A DNA stretch of 64,000 nt from Haliscomenobacter sp965225875 (GCF_965225875.1 NZ_CBDDBS010000003.1:682001-746000); one strand, 5' to 3'. Counted from the first letter of the stretch, positions 44,176 to 53,402 are shown. Notes: generated by a model from the letters alone, not told the origin. Numbers and translations are program-made.

Positions 44176-47100
44176 TTACCGTTTTCTTCGCAAATCCAAA
44201 CACCATCCACCTTCTGCTGCCATTGGCACTTCTAATGGCATGGCTACCTCTCGCTCGCCGAATACCCTGGTCTCCCGAACCACATCGGTTTCTTCGTTTG
44301 GCGGTGCCACAGTCAAAGTCGTCTGCGTATGCCCATAATCCCAGAAGCGACTGATTCGGCGGCCTTCTGCTTCAAAACTGTTCACTGGGTAGGTCTCATA
44401 TGCGCGGCCACCCGGGTGCGCCACGTGATAGGTACAGCCGCCGATAGAGCGTTTGTTCCAGGTGTCATACACATCGATCACCAGCGGCACATCCACGGGT
44501 ACGGTAGGGTGCAAAGCGCTTGGCGGTGCCCAGGCTTTGTAACGAACACCTGAGACGAACTCTCCATTGATGCCCGTGCTTCGCAAAGGTAAGCGCACCC
44601 CATTGCACAACAACCAATACCGTTCAGCATTGATGCCGGTAACCTTTACTTCCATGCGTTCGACGGAAGAATCCACAAAGCGGGCAGTTCCAGAATTGCT
44701 CATTTCTTCACCCAATACATTCCAGGGCTCGATGCCGCTGCGTAATACCATTTGGACGTCGCCTACCTGTACGCGGCCCAGGAAAGGGAAGCGGAATTCG
44801 AAGAAAGGCTCCAGCCATTCCATTTTGAAAGGGAAACCCGCGGCCTGCATTTGGTTGCACACATCACGCAGGTCTTCACGTACGTAATGGTGCAAAAGGT
44901 ATTTGTTGTGGAGCTCGGTGCCCCAACGTACCAGTCTTTGGTTGTAAGGCTGTTTCCAAAACCAGGCTATCAGCGTGCGGATCAGCAGGAGCTGTACCAA
45001 ACACATCTCCTTGCTGGGTGGCATATCAAAAGCACGAAGCTCCAACAATCCCAAGCGCCCGGAGGAAGAATCAGGACGATAAAGTTTGTCAATGCAAAAT
45101 TCAGCCCGGTGCGTATTGCCCGTGATGTCGACCAGCAAATTGCGGAAAATACGGTCGGTCAACCAAAAGGGTAAATTGTCTTCACCCGGCTCCGGGATTT
45201 GGCTGAAGGCAATTTCCAGTTCATACAACATTTCGGCCCGACCTTCATCTACCCGGGGCGCCTGACTGGTAGCTCCGATAAATGCGGTTGAAAACAAGTA
45301 GCTCAAGCCCGGATGGTTTTGCCAAAAACAAATCAAACTGCGCAGCAAATCAGGGCGGCGCAAAATGGGGCTATCAGCAGGAGAAAGGCCTCCAATGGTG
45401 ATGTGGTTGCCTCCGCCAGTGCCCGTATGTTTGCCGTCGAGCATAAATTTTTCAGCGCCCAGGCGACTTTGCCGGGCTGCTTCAAAAAGATTGTCATAAT
45501 TGAACAGGACTTCGCTCCAGGATTTGGCTGGTTGGATGTTGATTTCTACCACGCCAGGGTCGGGAGTTACGGCTAGTTTTTCGATGCGATTGTCCCGGGG
45601 AGGCTCGTAGCCCTCAATGATGATCGGAATTTGCAAACGCACTGCGGTGGCTTCCACTGCTGCCAAAAGCTCGAGGTAGTGTTCGATGAGTTCGCAAGGG
45701 GGCATAAAGACAAAAATCTTCCCTTCACGCGCTTCCACACATAAGGCGGTTTTGATGGTGATCATCAACTTTTCAGGACGGTAGTCGTCCTTTTCCGCCA
45801 GTTCTTTTTTCTTTTTGATGTGGTAAAGCGGGTCTTTGAGCTTGGCCACTTCTTCGTCTATTTCCTCTGCTTTGTAGGCCTTGGGATTGCTCATGCGCTC
45901 GGGTATCCGCTCATCTGCGGGGAGGTCGTAGCGGGCAGCCACTTTGTCATGGTATTGCAAAAGGGGCCCCACTTCTTCAAATGGACTGCGTTCGATAGGC
46001 TCTTCCTGCTGTTCAGGGGTGAGTTCCGGCAAACGATCAAGGGGAATCCGCAAACCCATGGGGGAATTACCCGGTAACAAAAACAGGTGTTTGCGACTGA
46101 ATTTCCAGGCGCAACTCCACCAATGATCGGTGTCGCGGTTCCAGGCCAGAGGCAGGGCGAAACCACTGGGGTTGTTTGGCCCGCGATCGAGTAGCTCCAT
46201 TAAGGTGCGCCGCTCGATGGTGTCCCGCATGTTGATCTTTAAAGGGTCGACGTTTTCGGGCAGGTTGCCTTCTTCCCAGAGGAAATAAACCAGGTCTTCG
46301 TAAGCTGGGCAGCGATTGAGCGGATTTACCCCCAGGTACTTGGCCATTTCGGCAATGAAAGCTTCGGCATGGGTATGGTTGAATTTGTACTCACCGTTGA
46401 TGTCGGCGAGCCACTCAGGATTGCGCCACATGGTTTGGCCATCTTTGCGCCAAAACAAGGTGTAGGCCCAACGCGGAATAGGTTCCCCCGGGTACCATTT
46501 TCCCATACCATAATGGATAAAACCTCCTTTGCCAAAAATATCCTTTAGTTTGTGGGCCAAATCGTTGCCTAGTTTGCGTTTGAGTGGGCCATCGGCAGCG
46601 CCATTCCATTGTTCGGATTCCATGTCGTCGACCGAAACAAAGGTAGGCTCTCCACCCATACTCAGGCGTACATCTCCAGCCAGCAATTCCTGATCTACGG
46701 CATGCCCGAGAGCAATCACCTGAGCCCATTCAGCATCACTGTAGGGTTTGGTGACTCGGGGATCTTCGTGGATGCGCTCAACGGTGTTGCTGTAGTGAAA
46801 AATGGTCTGGCAAGGTTCCAGTCCGCCCGTAATAGGCGCTGCGCTAACTGGGTCAGGCGTACAAGCCAAAGGAATATGACCTGCTTCGGCAAGCAAGCCC
46901 GAGGTAGCATCCAGGCCGATCCAGCCTGCTCCCGGAATGAACACTTCGGCCCATGCGTGCAAGTCTGTAAAATCTGCTTCAGGACCAGAGGGGCCATCCA
47001 GGGCTTTTTGATCAGCCTTGAGTTGCACCAGGTAGCCGGATACAAAACGCGTGGCTAAACCAAAATGCCGCAATGCCTGCACCAGTACCCAGCCAGAATC

Positions 47101-47646
47101 CCGGCAAGAACCTAAAGCCTTGCCCAGGGTTTCTTCGCAGGTTTGCACTCCGGTTTCAAGCCGGATGGTGTAATTGACCAGTTTATTCAAGTGCTGATTG
47201 ACATTCACCAGGAAATTGACGGTGATGTCATTGAGGTATTGTTTACATTCTTCGATGAACTGCATCAGGAGTGGCCCTCTTTCCGTTACTTCCAGATAGG
47301 GTGCCAGTTCTTTGAGCAGTTGGGTATCGTATTGAAAGGGAAATTTCTCTGCATATTCCTCCAGAAAGAAATCGAAGGGATTGATGGCGCGCAATTCAGC
47401 GATAACTTCCACATCTATTTTGAACTCCTTAACCCGATCAGGAAAAACTACCCGTGCCATAAAATTGCCAAAGGGGTCCTGTTGCCAATTGACAAAATGT
47501 GGCTCAGGGCTGATTTTCATCGAATACGCTGCAATTTCGGTGCGGGAATGAACGGCAGGGCGCAGGCGGATGGTTTGGGGCCAAAGTTTAACCAATCGGT
47601 CGTACTCGTAATGGGTGCTGTGGCGGATCGCTACTTTAATGGCCAT
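44176..47646 (-). CDS. Transglutaminase fused to DUF2126 (permuted glutamine-synthetase-like ligase)
   Basis: 1156 residues from MAIKVAIRHSTHYEYDRLVK; the frame opens further upstream at 47682. Residues 1-90 are the bacterial transglutaminase-like N domain. Residues 140-255 are a transglutaminase core with Cys181 (LGSCRDSGW), His230 (DLHAWAEVF) and Asp246 (GLDATSG). The remaining about 850 residues are DUF2126 (COG4196), with features such as LGNDLAHKLKDIFGKGGF, RWAYTLFWRKDG and GGGNHITIGGLSPADSPIL. DUF2126 has been proposed to be a circularly permuted glutamine-synthetase-like amide ligase. In the same cluster are an ATP-grasp, alpha-E, second transglutaminase and Anbu, so the protein probably takes part in peptide ligation or transfer. 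It is divergent from the rest, sharing a 318-bp control region. Confidence 0.88.
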   Translation of the reverse strand: MAIKVAIRHSTHYEYDRLVKLWPQTIRLRPAVHSRTEIAAYSMKISPEPHFVNWQQDPFGNFMARVVFPDRVKEFKIDVEVIAELRAINPFDFFLEEYAEKFPFQYDTQLLKELAPYLEVTERGPLLMQFIEECKQYLNDITVNFLVNVNQHLNKLVNYTIRLETGVQTCEETLGKALGSCRDSGWVLVQALRHFGLATRFVSGYLVQLKADQKALDGPSGPEADFTDLHAWAEVFIPGAGWIGLDATSGLLAEAGHIPLACTPDPVSAAPITGGLEPCQTIFHYSNTVERIHEDPRVTKPYSDAEWAQVIALGHAVDQELLAGDVRLSMGGEPTFVSVDDMESEQWNGAADGPLKRKLGNDLAHKLKDIFGKGGFIHYGMGKWYPGEPIPRWAYTLFWRKDGQTMWRNPEWLADINGEYKFNHTHAEAFIAEMAKYLGVNPLNRCPAYEDLVYFLWEEGNLPENVDPLKINMRDTIERRTLMELLDRGPNNPSGFALPLAWNRDTDHWWSCAWKFSRKHLFLLPGNSPMGLRIPLDRLPELTPEQQEEPIERSPFEEVGPLLQYHDKVAARYDLPADERIPERMSNPKAYKAEEIDEEVAKLKDPLYHIKKKKELAEKDDYRPEKLMITIKTALCVEAREGKIFVFMPPCELIEHYLELLAAVEATAVRLQIPIIIEGYEPPRDNRIEKLAVTPDPGVVEINIQPAKSWSEVLFNYDNLFEAARQSRLGAEKFMLDGKHTGTGGGNHITIGGLSPADSPILRRPDLLRSLICFWQNHPGLSYLFSTAFIGATSQAPRVDEGRAEMLYELEIAFSQIPEPGEDNLPFWLTDRIFRNLLVDITGNTHRAEFCIDKLYRPDSSSGRLGLLELRAFDMPPSKEMCLVQLLLIRTLIAWFWKQPYNQRLVRWGTELHNKYLLHHYVREDLRDVCNQMQAAGFPFKMEWLEPFFEFRFPFLGRVQVGDVQMVLRSGIEPWNVLGEEMSNSGTARFVDSSVERMEVKVTGINAERYWLLCNGVRLPLRSTGINGEFVSGVRYKAWAPPSALHPTVPVDVPLVIDVYDTWNKRSIGGCTYHVAHPGGRAYETYPVNSFEAEGRRISRFWDYGHTQTTLTVAPPNEETDVVRETRVFGEREVAMPLEVPMAAEGGWCLDLRRKR

Positions 47647-47964
47647 GGTAAAAAATTTTCGGGCTGTGGTAAATCCGAGCAATTAAATTTAAAGGCATAC
47701 AGACAAAATTTTAAATGCCGTTTTTAAAAATAATGCTGGGTCAATCGCTCAAATTTTTCCCGGATATTTGGAAAAAAAAGATTTTAACGTACAAAATACG
47801 GAAAGCTATAAAAAGCGCTAAGTTGATAATTGTCAAATTTTTGCGCCTTCATTTTGCGATCTCCGCAATTATTTTGGCAATTTATTGATTTTTTGTAAAA
47901 ATAAGCTATTTTTGGTCGAAACGATTTTTTATTTACAACAGCGCTTGTCAAAATCGTATGCTTC
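47647..47964. other. Divergent control region of the Anbu cluster, 318 bp
   Basis: Very AT-rich spacer between the divergent DUF2126 gene and the ATP-grasp operon. On the plus strand a TATTG word near 47883-47887, a 19-nt spacer and TATTTTTG at 47907-47914 form a candidate promoter about 50 nt upstream of the ATG at 47965. I see no exact minus-strand TAnnTTTG for the DUF2126 gene, and no gene, RNA or repeat. Confidence 0.45.
47883..47914 (+). promoter_or_regulatory. Candidate promoter of the ATP-grasp/alpha-E/transglutaminase/Anbu operon
   Basis: TATTG (47883-47887), 19-nt spacer, then TATTTTTG (47907-47914), matching TTG-N19-TAnnTTTG. It is the only strong plus-strand -7 match in the 318-bp divergent region. 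Confidence 0.4.
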
Positions 47965-49425
47965 ATGACCACAACGAGCAACTTATTTCAACACTATCCA
48001 CTCAACGCGGCCTTCTTTGATGAAGTGTTTCGCCACGATGGGCAGGTGTACCCCCATTATGAGGACATACACCGACAATTTAGCCGATTGACCAGTGCTG
48101 ATTTTGAGCATTTGAACGAGTACGCCAAGTTATCCTTTCTCAATCAAGGCATCACCTATGCTGTGTATTCAGATGGCCACAAAGGGGCCGAACAAATTTT
48201 TCCCTTTGATCTGTTTCCACGGGTTATTCCTGCTGCAGATTGGGAGATGTTGGAAAAGGGGCTCATTCAACGCAATCTTGCCCTCAACCTCTTTATTAAA
48301 GATGTTTATGGCGAGCGCAAAATCCTGAAGGATAAAGTTGTTCCTTCAGCACTTATTTTTTCTTCGCCACATTATAGCGAAGAGATGAAAAGCATCAAAC
48401 CCAAAAATGACATTTATTGTCACATTAGTGGGACCGACCTGATTCGGCACAGCGATGGCCGTTATTATGTGTTGGAGGACAATTTGCGCAGTCCTTCCGG
48501 AGTGAGTTATGTATTGTCCAATCGTGATGCGATGAAGCGCACTTTATCCAACGCCTTCCGCTGGTCAAGCGTATGTTCAGTGAACGAGTACCCGGCAGAA
48601 CTGTTGGCTACTTTACAATCGGTTGCCCCCAACACGGAAGAACGGCCTACTTGTGCACTGCTGACTCCGGGGACCTACAATTCTGCCTACTATGAACATT
48701 CCTTTTTAGCCCAAACCATGGGGATTGAACTGGTAGAAGGAAGGGACCTATTTGTAGAAAACAACTACGTTTACATGCGCACCATCCACGGCCCAAAAAG
48801 GGTAGATGTGATTTACCGCCGCATCGATGATGCTTTCCTGGACCCCTTGGTTTTCCGCCCGGAATCCATGTTGGGTGTAGCAGGCATAATGGGCGCGTAC
48901 CGGGCTGGTAACATCACCATCGTGAATGCGCCGGGCACTGGGGTTGCCGACGACAAAGCTGTTTGTTCCTATGTGCCAGATATGATTCGGTATTACCTGG
49001 GTGAAGAACCGATTATTCCGAATGTGCCTACCTATTTATGTGAGCGTGAGGATGACCTGAAATACGTGTTGGAACACATTCAGGAATTGGTGGTCAAACC
49101 TGTTGACATGTCAGGCGGCTATGGCGTAACCATTTGCGACCGTCTTAGCAAGGCGGAACTGGAGGAAGTGAAGCAAAAAATCCAGGCAGATCCACGCAAT
49201 TACATCGCCCAGCCTCGGATGTCGCTTTCGGTGCATTCTACATACATTGAAAAGAAGGGAGAATTTGAACCCCGGCATATTGACCTGCGTACTTTCACCC
49301 TCATGGGTAAGGATCGCCCCTATGTCTTGCCCGGTGGGCTCTCAAGGGTGGCGCTGAAAGAGGGAAGTCTGATCGTCAATTCTTCTCAAGGAGGAGGTTC
49401 AAAAGACACTTGGGTAACTGTTTAA
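47965..49425 (+). CDS. Circularly permuted ATP-grasp protein (type 2)
   Basis: 486 residues. Features of the COG2308 family: YNEH-like N-terminal part (FDEVFRHDGQVYPHYEDI), LFPRVIPAADWEMLEKGLIQRNLALNLFI, then RYYVLEDNLRSPSGVSYVL (acidic metal-binding part, Glu/Asn), ELVVKPVDMSGGYGVTIC (ATP-binding lysine and glycine-rich loop, here C-terminal to the metal motif because of the permutation), and RHIDLRTFTLMG. It would ligate an amine to a carboxylate using ATP. The substrate is unknown. It is the first gene of the plus-strand operon with the alpha-E, transglutaminase and Anbu genes; a 147-bp gap with two palindromes separates it from the next. Confidence 0.9.
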   Translation: MTTTSNLFQHYPLNAAFFDEVFRHDGQVYPHYEDIHRQFSRLTSADFEHLNEYAKLSFLNQGITYAVYSDGHKGAEQIFPFDLFPRVIPAADWEMLEKGLIQRNLALNLFIKDVYGERKILKDKVVPSALIFSSPHYSEEMKSIKPKNDIYCHISGTDLIRHSDGRYYVLEDNLRSPSGVSYVLSNRDAMKRTLSNAFRWSSVCSVNEYPAELLATLQSVAPNTEERPTCALLTPGTYNSAYYEHSFLAQTMGIELVEGRDLFVENNYVYMRTIHGPKRVDVIYRRIDDAFLDPLVFRPESMLGVAGIMGAYRAGNITIVNAPGTGVADDKAVCSYVPDMIRYYLGEEPIIPNVPTYLCEREDDLKYVLEHIQELVVKPVDMSGGYGVTICDRLSKAELEEVKQKIQADPRNYIAQPRMSLSVHSTYIEKKGEFEPRHIDLRTFTLMGKDRPYVLPGGLSRVALKEGSLIVNSSQGGGSKDTWVTV

Positions 49426-49501
49426 AGGTTTCAGGGCTCCTGATTTCCAATGCTCCAGGGCTCGGAAGCAACATAAAACCTAAAATCTAAAGCAACCGCA
49501 A

Positions 49502-49559
49502 CCCATGGCTTTAACCGTGGGAGCGACATACAAAACTAGCCCATGGCTTCAGCCGTGGG
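49502..49559. repeat. Two related palindromes in the ATP-grasp/alpha-E gap
   Basis: CCCATGGCTTTAACCGTGGG (49502-49521) and CCCATGGCTTCAGCCGTGGG (49540-49559) differ at two positions and start 38 bp apart. Each can fold into a hairpin through CCCA-GGCT with AGCC-TGGG. They sit within the 147-bp gap between two genes of the same operon, 14 nt before the alpha-E ATG. Confidence 0.65.
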
Positions 49560-49572
49560 GGAAAAAGAAACC

Positions 49573-50508
49573 ATGTTAGCAAGAATAGCCAACACCTTAT
49601 ACTGGATGGGCCGCTACCTCGAAAGAACCGAGCACCTGGCCCGTTACCTGCGCGTCCAATACTTTACCACCCAGGATGCCCCCATGAGCCAAAATCGCCA
49701 TTTTGTGCTTAATTCCATTGTGAACATGGCCGGGGTTCCCTGGGAAGAGGGCACTGAATTGAATGAGGCCGAAATTTTGTTCAACGTAGCGCTGGACAAC
49801 AACAACCCGATGTCCATCCTTTCGACCATTACTTTTGCCCGCGAGAATGCCCGCGGTATGCGCAACGTCATTTCAACCGAACTCTGGGAGGTCATCAACA
49901 AGTACTACCACTATGTCAACAATTATCCGGTAGAATATTTCAAAACCCAGGGCTTATACGATTTTACACTGGCTGCCGGTGAAAACTGTTCGGTTATTCG
50001 GGGGTATGTGGACAGCACCCTGACCCACAATGACGTGTGGGCCTTGATCCGGCTAGGGGTACATCTTGAGCGCACAGCTCAAATTGCCCGGATCATCAGC
50101 TGTAAGTTGTACGATATTTTTGTACTAACCAATGGCAACGAAAATATGCCAGTGGAGAACTACCAATATACCGTACTATTGAAGTTGTTGGAAAGTTTTG
50201 ACATGAACCGGCACCACTACAAAGCAGCACCTGATCGACAAAAAGCACTGGAATTTTTGATTTTAAATGCTGATTTCCCGCGCTCCTTGGCCTTCAACTT
50301 GCGCCAAATCCAATATTTCTTGCGCAAACTAGGCCTTAAGGAAAAGGCACCCGAAAGTGTGGGCTTTAAAGTGGGTAAACTTTGTTCCAAGTACCAATAT
50401 TTGCTGTTTTCAGAGATTGAGAATGAAGTAGGGGCTTTTGTGACCGAAACTTTGAACAGTGTTTATGAAATACACGATGCCCTCGAGAAGGATTATTTTC
50501 ATGTTTAA
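49573..50508 (+). CDS. Alpha-E domain protein (COG2307)
   Basis: 311 residues from MLARIANTLYWMGRYLERTEH, the family's usual start; an upstream in-frame start at 49543 would lie in the palindromes. All-helical, with NTLYWMGRYLERTEHLARYL, RENARGMRNVISTELWEVIN and WALIRLGVHLERTAQIARII as conserved helices. Function unknown; this protein family travels with permuted ATP-grasp ligases and has been proposed to bind or position their substrate. The next gene starts 20 nt downstream. Confidence 0.9.
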   Translation: MLARIANTLYWMGRYLERTEHLARYLRVQYFTTQDAPMSQNRHFVLNSIVNMAGVPWEEGTELNEAEILFNVALDNNNPMSILSTITFARENARGMRNVISTELWEVINKYYHYVNNYPVEYFKTQGLYDFTLAAGENCSVIRGYVDSTLTHNDVWALIRLGVHLERTAQIARIISCKLYDIFVLTNGNENMPVENYQYTVLLKLLESFDMNRHHYKAAPDRQKALEFLILNADFPRSLAFNLRQIQYFLRKLGLKEKAPESVGFKVGKLCSKYQYLLFSEIENEVGAFVTETLNSVYEIHDALEKDYFHV

Positions 50509-50528
50509 GCGTTCCTTATTCCCGACTT

Positions 50529-51416
50529 ATGACCGATTACGTAATTGAATACCGCACCTTGACCGAATATGAAAAATCCGTTAAGCAGGGCGCTTACGAG
50601 TTTTTGATTATGCCTTGTGAAAATGAATCACAATTGGTCAAACACCACCGTTTGTTGCATTCTATGCCTCGCGAACCCTTCACAGCACGCAATAAGTACG
50701 GTTTTATCACTTATCATTTTCATTCCAATGCGGATACCTTTGATTACTTCTCCTTGAGTTTGCTGGCGCAGGTAGCCAAAAATCCGCCACCCCTGGATGT
50801 GATCACTGATTTGAGCCTGGAGGAAGAAAACTCAATTCTGGAAGACATTGATTTCCAAATGGATCACCAGTCTTTTTTACAAAGTACTGCCTTGAGTAGT
50901 CTCAAACCCGGTGATTTTTACCTAGATTTGTTGCGCCAGAAAGAAGAAAAGGTAGGCATGTACTTGTTGCGCCTCAATTCGGCGGTTCATGGCATGCTAA
51001 GATATGTGCAAGGAACAACTAACACAGGTACCAGTGCAAAGGTGGCTTTGCAAGGAGGCAGCGGAGTATGCCAGGATTATGCACACATCATGATTGGGAT
51101 TTTACGGCAACAAAACATCCCAACCCGGTACGTATCTGGTTACCTCAGTTTGAGCGACAATCGTGATTCCCAATTACACGCCTGGGTCGAGGTGTTTATT
51201 CCCAAACTAGGTTGGCGTGGTTTTGACCCCACCAACAACCTGCAAGAAAACGACCACTTTATCAAAATTGCGCATGGACGAGATTACCTGGATTGCCAAC
51301 CTATTAAAGGGGTTTTGGTTACCGAAGGAGATCATAAAACTTCCTATGAAGTATCAGTGCGCAACAGCAAGGACTACAACTGGTTCTTGCAAGAACAACA
51401 GCAACAGCAACAATAG
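50529..51416 (+). CDS. Transglutaminase-like protein (COG1305)
   Basis: 295 residues. The N-terminal half is the bacterial transglutaminase-like N domain (YRTLTEYEKSVKQGAYEFLIMP). The core shows the triad Cys181 in GGSGVCQDYAHIM, His218 in SQLHAWVEVFIP and Asp233 in RGFDPTNN. It would cleave or form isopeptide bonds. The C-terminus ends in a run of Gln (WFLQEQQQQQQQ-like, encoded by CAA/CAG repeats), which could vary in length. It is 20 nt after the alpha-E gene and 120 nt before the Anbu gene. Confidence 0.88.
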   Translation: MTDYVIEYRTLTEYEKSVKQGAYEFLIMPCENESQLVKHHRLLHSMPREPFTARNKYGFITYHFHSNADTFDYFSLSLLAQVAKNPPPLDVITDLSLEEENSILEDIDFQMDHQSFLQSTALSSLKPGDFYLDLLRQKEEKVGMYLLRLNSAVHGMLRYVQGTTNTGTSAKVALQGGSGVCQDYAHIMIGILRQQNIPTRYVSGYLSLSDNRDSQLHAWVEVFIPKLGWRGFDPTNNLQENDHFIKIAHGRDYLDCQPIKGVLVTEGDHKTSYEVSVRNSKDYNWFLQEQQQQQQ

Positions 51417-51536
51417 CCCATGAATTTATTCGTAGGTAACCATGAATGAATTCTTAGTGGGATTATAAAAGAAACAAGCAAAACTCTGCAACCTGGGACT
51501 TTTTCCACAGGATTACAGGACACAACAAAACGAAAA

Positions 51537-52265
51537 ATGACCTATTGTCTTGGCATTAAAGTACGCAGTGGCCTGGTGGCTATTGCCGATACACGGATTA
51601 CTTCAGGTACTGAAACGGCAACCGCCAAAAAAATATCAGTCCATGAGAGCGGGAATAACAGCCTTTTTTTGATGACTTCAGGCTTGCGTTCCATTCGGGA
51701 CAAGGCTGTGACCTACTTCGAAGAACTGTTTGAAGATGAGTCCTTTAAGTTTGATAAAATGTACAAGGCCGTCAACATGTTTGGCGATCAATTGCGAAGG
51801 GTGGCACAGGAGGACAAAAAATCACTCGCCGAGTCGGGCTTGTTTTTCAACCTATATGCCATTGTTGGAGGACAACTTGAAAACGATAAAGAGCACAAAC
51901 TTTATCTGCTGTATCCGGAAGGCAACTGGATTGAAGTAGGAGAGGGGTCACCTTTTACCATAATCGGAAACTCGGGATATGGCAAACCCATACTCAACCG
52001 GGCCTTGACCTATGAATCCAGTCTCCGCTTTGCCTTTAAAACGGGTTTTTTATCCTTCGATTCTACCCGGGTTAGTGCCAATGATGTGGGGTATCCCATC
52101 GATGTAGCGCTTTATCCACGTGATTCATACAAACTGGAACAACATCGGCTGGAAGAAAAAGATACCGCCCAAATTGGACAAATGTGGGCAAGTAAACTCA
52201 AAAACAGCATCGATGAAATTCCGGAAAGCTGGATGGATGCATTTCTAAACAAACCGGAATATTAA
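51537..52265 (+). CDS. Anbu-type proteasome-like peptidase
   Basis: 242 residues with the NTN-hydrolase fold of proteasome beta subunits. Removing Met1 leaves Thr as the first residue (MTYCLGIKV), the expected nucleophile; mature Asp17 (AIADTRIT) and the lysines at about 30-31 (TAKKISV) match the beta-subunit active-site set (Thr1, Asp17, Lys33). No propeptide is present. This is the ancestral beta-subunit type (Anbu), which assembles into helical or ring particles rather than a sealed 20S barrel, and occurs with permuted ATP-grasp, alpha-E and transglutaminase genes. There is no HslU or other unfoldase in the cluster. Its stop overlaps the convergent nadR stop by 4 nt. Confidence 0.9.
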   Translation: MTYCLGIKVRSGLVAIADTRITSGTETATAKKISVHESGNNSLFLMTSGLRSIRDKAVTYFEELFEDESFKFDKMYKAVNMFGDQLRRVAQEDKKSLAESGLFFNLYAIVGGQLENDKEHKLYLLYPEGNWIEVGEGSPFTIIGNSGYGKPILNRALTYESSLRFAFKTGFLSFDSTRVSANDVGYPIDVALYPRDSYKLEQHRLEEKDTAQIGQMWASKLKNSIDEIPESWMDAFLNKPEY

Positions 52266-53269
52266 CTACGTTTCCCAAAAAAATTATCAAATTTCACAAA
52301 ATTAACTAATACTGCGGCTACTTGCTCCATTCGCTCGGACAAGGTGCCTCGCAGTGTAATGTAAGGAATCCGCCGTTCGTGTAAATCTGCAATGATTTGT
52401 TTCTGAAAAACCTGGCGCTTTTGATCCCCACTGCGATCCCAGGTGTCGTCGTATGGGATGTCAATATCACAGAGGAAAAACAGGTCGTAACGTTGGGCAT
52501 TCTCTAAGGCCATTTGAGTTAACAGTTGTGGTGCTTTGCCATGGTAATCCTTTGCATACATGTAGGTGGTTATGGCATTGGTGTCCACAAACAAGTATCG
52601 ATTGGCTTGTAATAAAGCGATTTCTTCCCGTTCCCAATGGCCAATCGCTATCTCGTCAAAAGCTTCAAAACTGATGCGTCGATCGACCTGGTGTTGGGTC
52701 CAGTATTCCCTTCCGTATTCTGCTGCAAAAGTGGTTTGGTATTTTTTGGCCAAAGCCTCAGTAAGTGTCGATTTCCCAGTCGACATGGCGCCTACAAAAA
52801 CAACCTTGGTAATCAAGTCTTTGTAAACCACGTCGTCCATAAATCCCCGATAGCGCAAAGGATTTTCCCGAATCATTGTGGCAGAAATGGGGACGGTTTG
52901 GCGTGCTTCATCCAGGCGTCGATCCACTGCGCCCAATGCTTTGCTGACATGATCCCCATAAAATTCGCTGCTGTAAAAATGGGTAATACGTCGCCCATTA
53001 AGCATCTTGAGGATATACTCTTCTTGCTGGATTTCAAAGGCCCGCTCGCTGGAATACCCTTCGGGCCCATCCCATGCTTCAATGACGGTCACTTGTGGAT
53101 ATAAAGTACGAATCCAATTGGCCCGCACACTTAATGGAATGGAGGTGACGGAAGTGTCGTAAATCAATACCACCATTTCGTCAACTTCAGCCAGAGCGGT
53201 TTCAATGACGTACTGATGCCCTCGATGAAAGGGGGCGTATTTGCCTAGGGTAAGACCGGTTGTTTTCAT
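52262..53269 (-). CDS. nadR: Bifunctional NMN adenylyltransferase / ribosylnicotinamide kinase
   Basis: 335 residues from MKTTGLTLGKYAPFHRGHQY; the frame opens earlier at 53371 inside the hairpin but has no supporting signal. The N-terminal adenylyltransferase domain has GKYAPFHRGH and ISATMIRENP; the C-terminal kinase domain has the P-loop FVGAMSTGKSTL at about 175 and DTNAITTYMYAK. It makes NAD from nicotinamide riboside through NMN. There is no N-terminal helix-turn-helix, so it is the non-repressor form. The transporter gene pnuC lies upstream on the same strand, with a hairpin between them. Confidence 0.92.
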   Translation of the reverse strand: MKTTGLTLGKYAPFHRGHQYVIETALAEVDEMVVLIYDTSVTSIPLSVRANWIRTLYPQVTVIEAWDGPEGYSSERAFEIQQEEYILKMLNGRRITHFYSSEFYGDHVSKALGAVDRRLDEARQTVPISATMIRENPLRYRGFMDDVVYKDLITKVVFVGAMSTGKSTLTEALAKKYQTTFAAEYGREYWTQHQVDRRISFEAFDEIAIGHWEREEIALLQANRYLFVDTNAITTYMYAKDYHGKAPQLLTQMALENAQRYDLFFLCDIDIPYDDTWDRSGDQKRQVFQKQIIADLHERRIPYITLRGTLSERMEQVAAVLVNFVKFDNFFGKRS

Positions 53270-53310
53270 ATCATTGAGGAAGGTTGAGATAGTTGAGGGA
53301 GGTTGAGGAA

Positions 53311-53373
53311 GGTTGAGGCTACCGCAGCGACTTTGACAAGGATTTTGTCCAAAACGCTGCGGTAGCCTCAACC
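53311..53373. terminator. Long hairpin with repetitive arms between pnuC and nadR
   Basis: Perfect 19-bp arms (53311-53329 and 53355-53373) extended by near-complementary stretches back to about 53290, built of the word GGTTGAGG and its complement. The inner part carries GCTACCGCAGCGAC, nearly the core of the hairpin at 4672-4744, and an inner stem with one bulge (TTTGACAA/TTGTCCAAA). It would reduce read-through from pnuC into nadR. Confidence 0.65.
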
Positions 53374-53402
53374 TCCCTCAACCACCTAAACCTTCTAAAC
53401 TT

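Noticed and set aside
51537..52265. HslV, the peptidase of the HslUV pair
   Set aside because: No HslU or other unfoldase nearby; length and neighbours (ATP-grasp, alpha-E, transglutaminase) fit Anbu.
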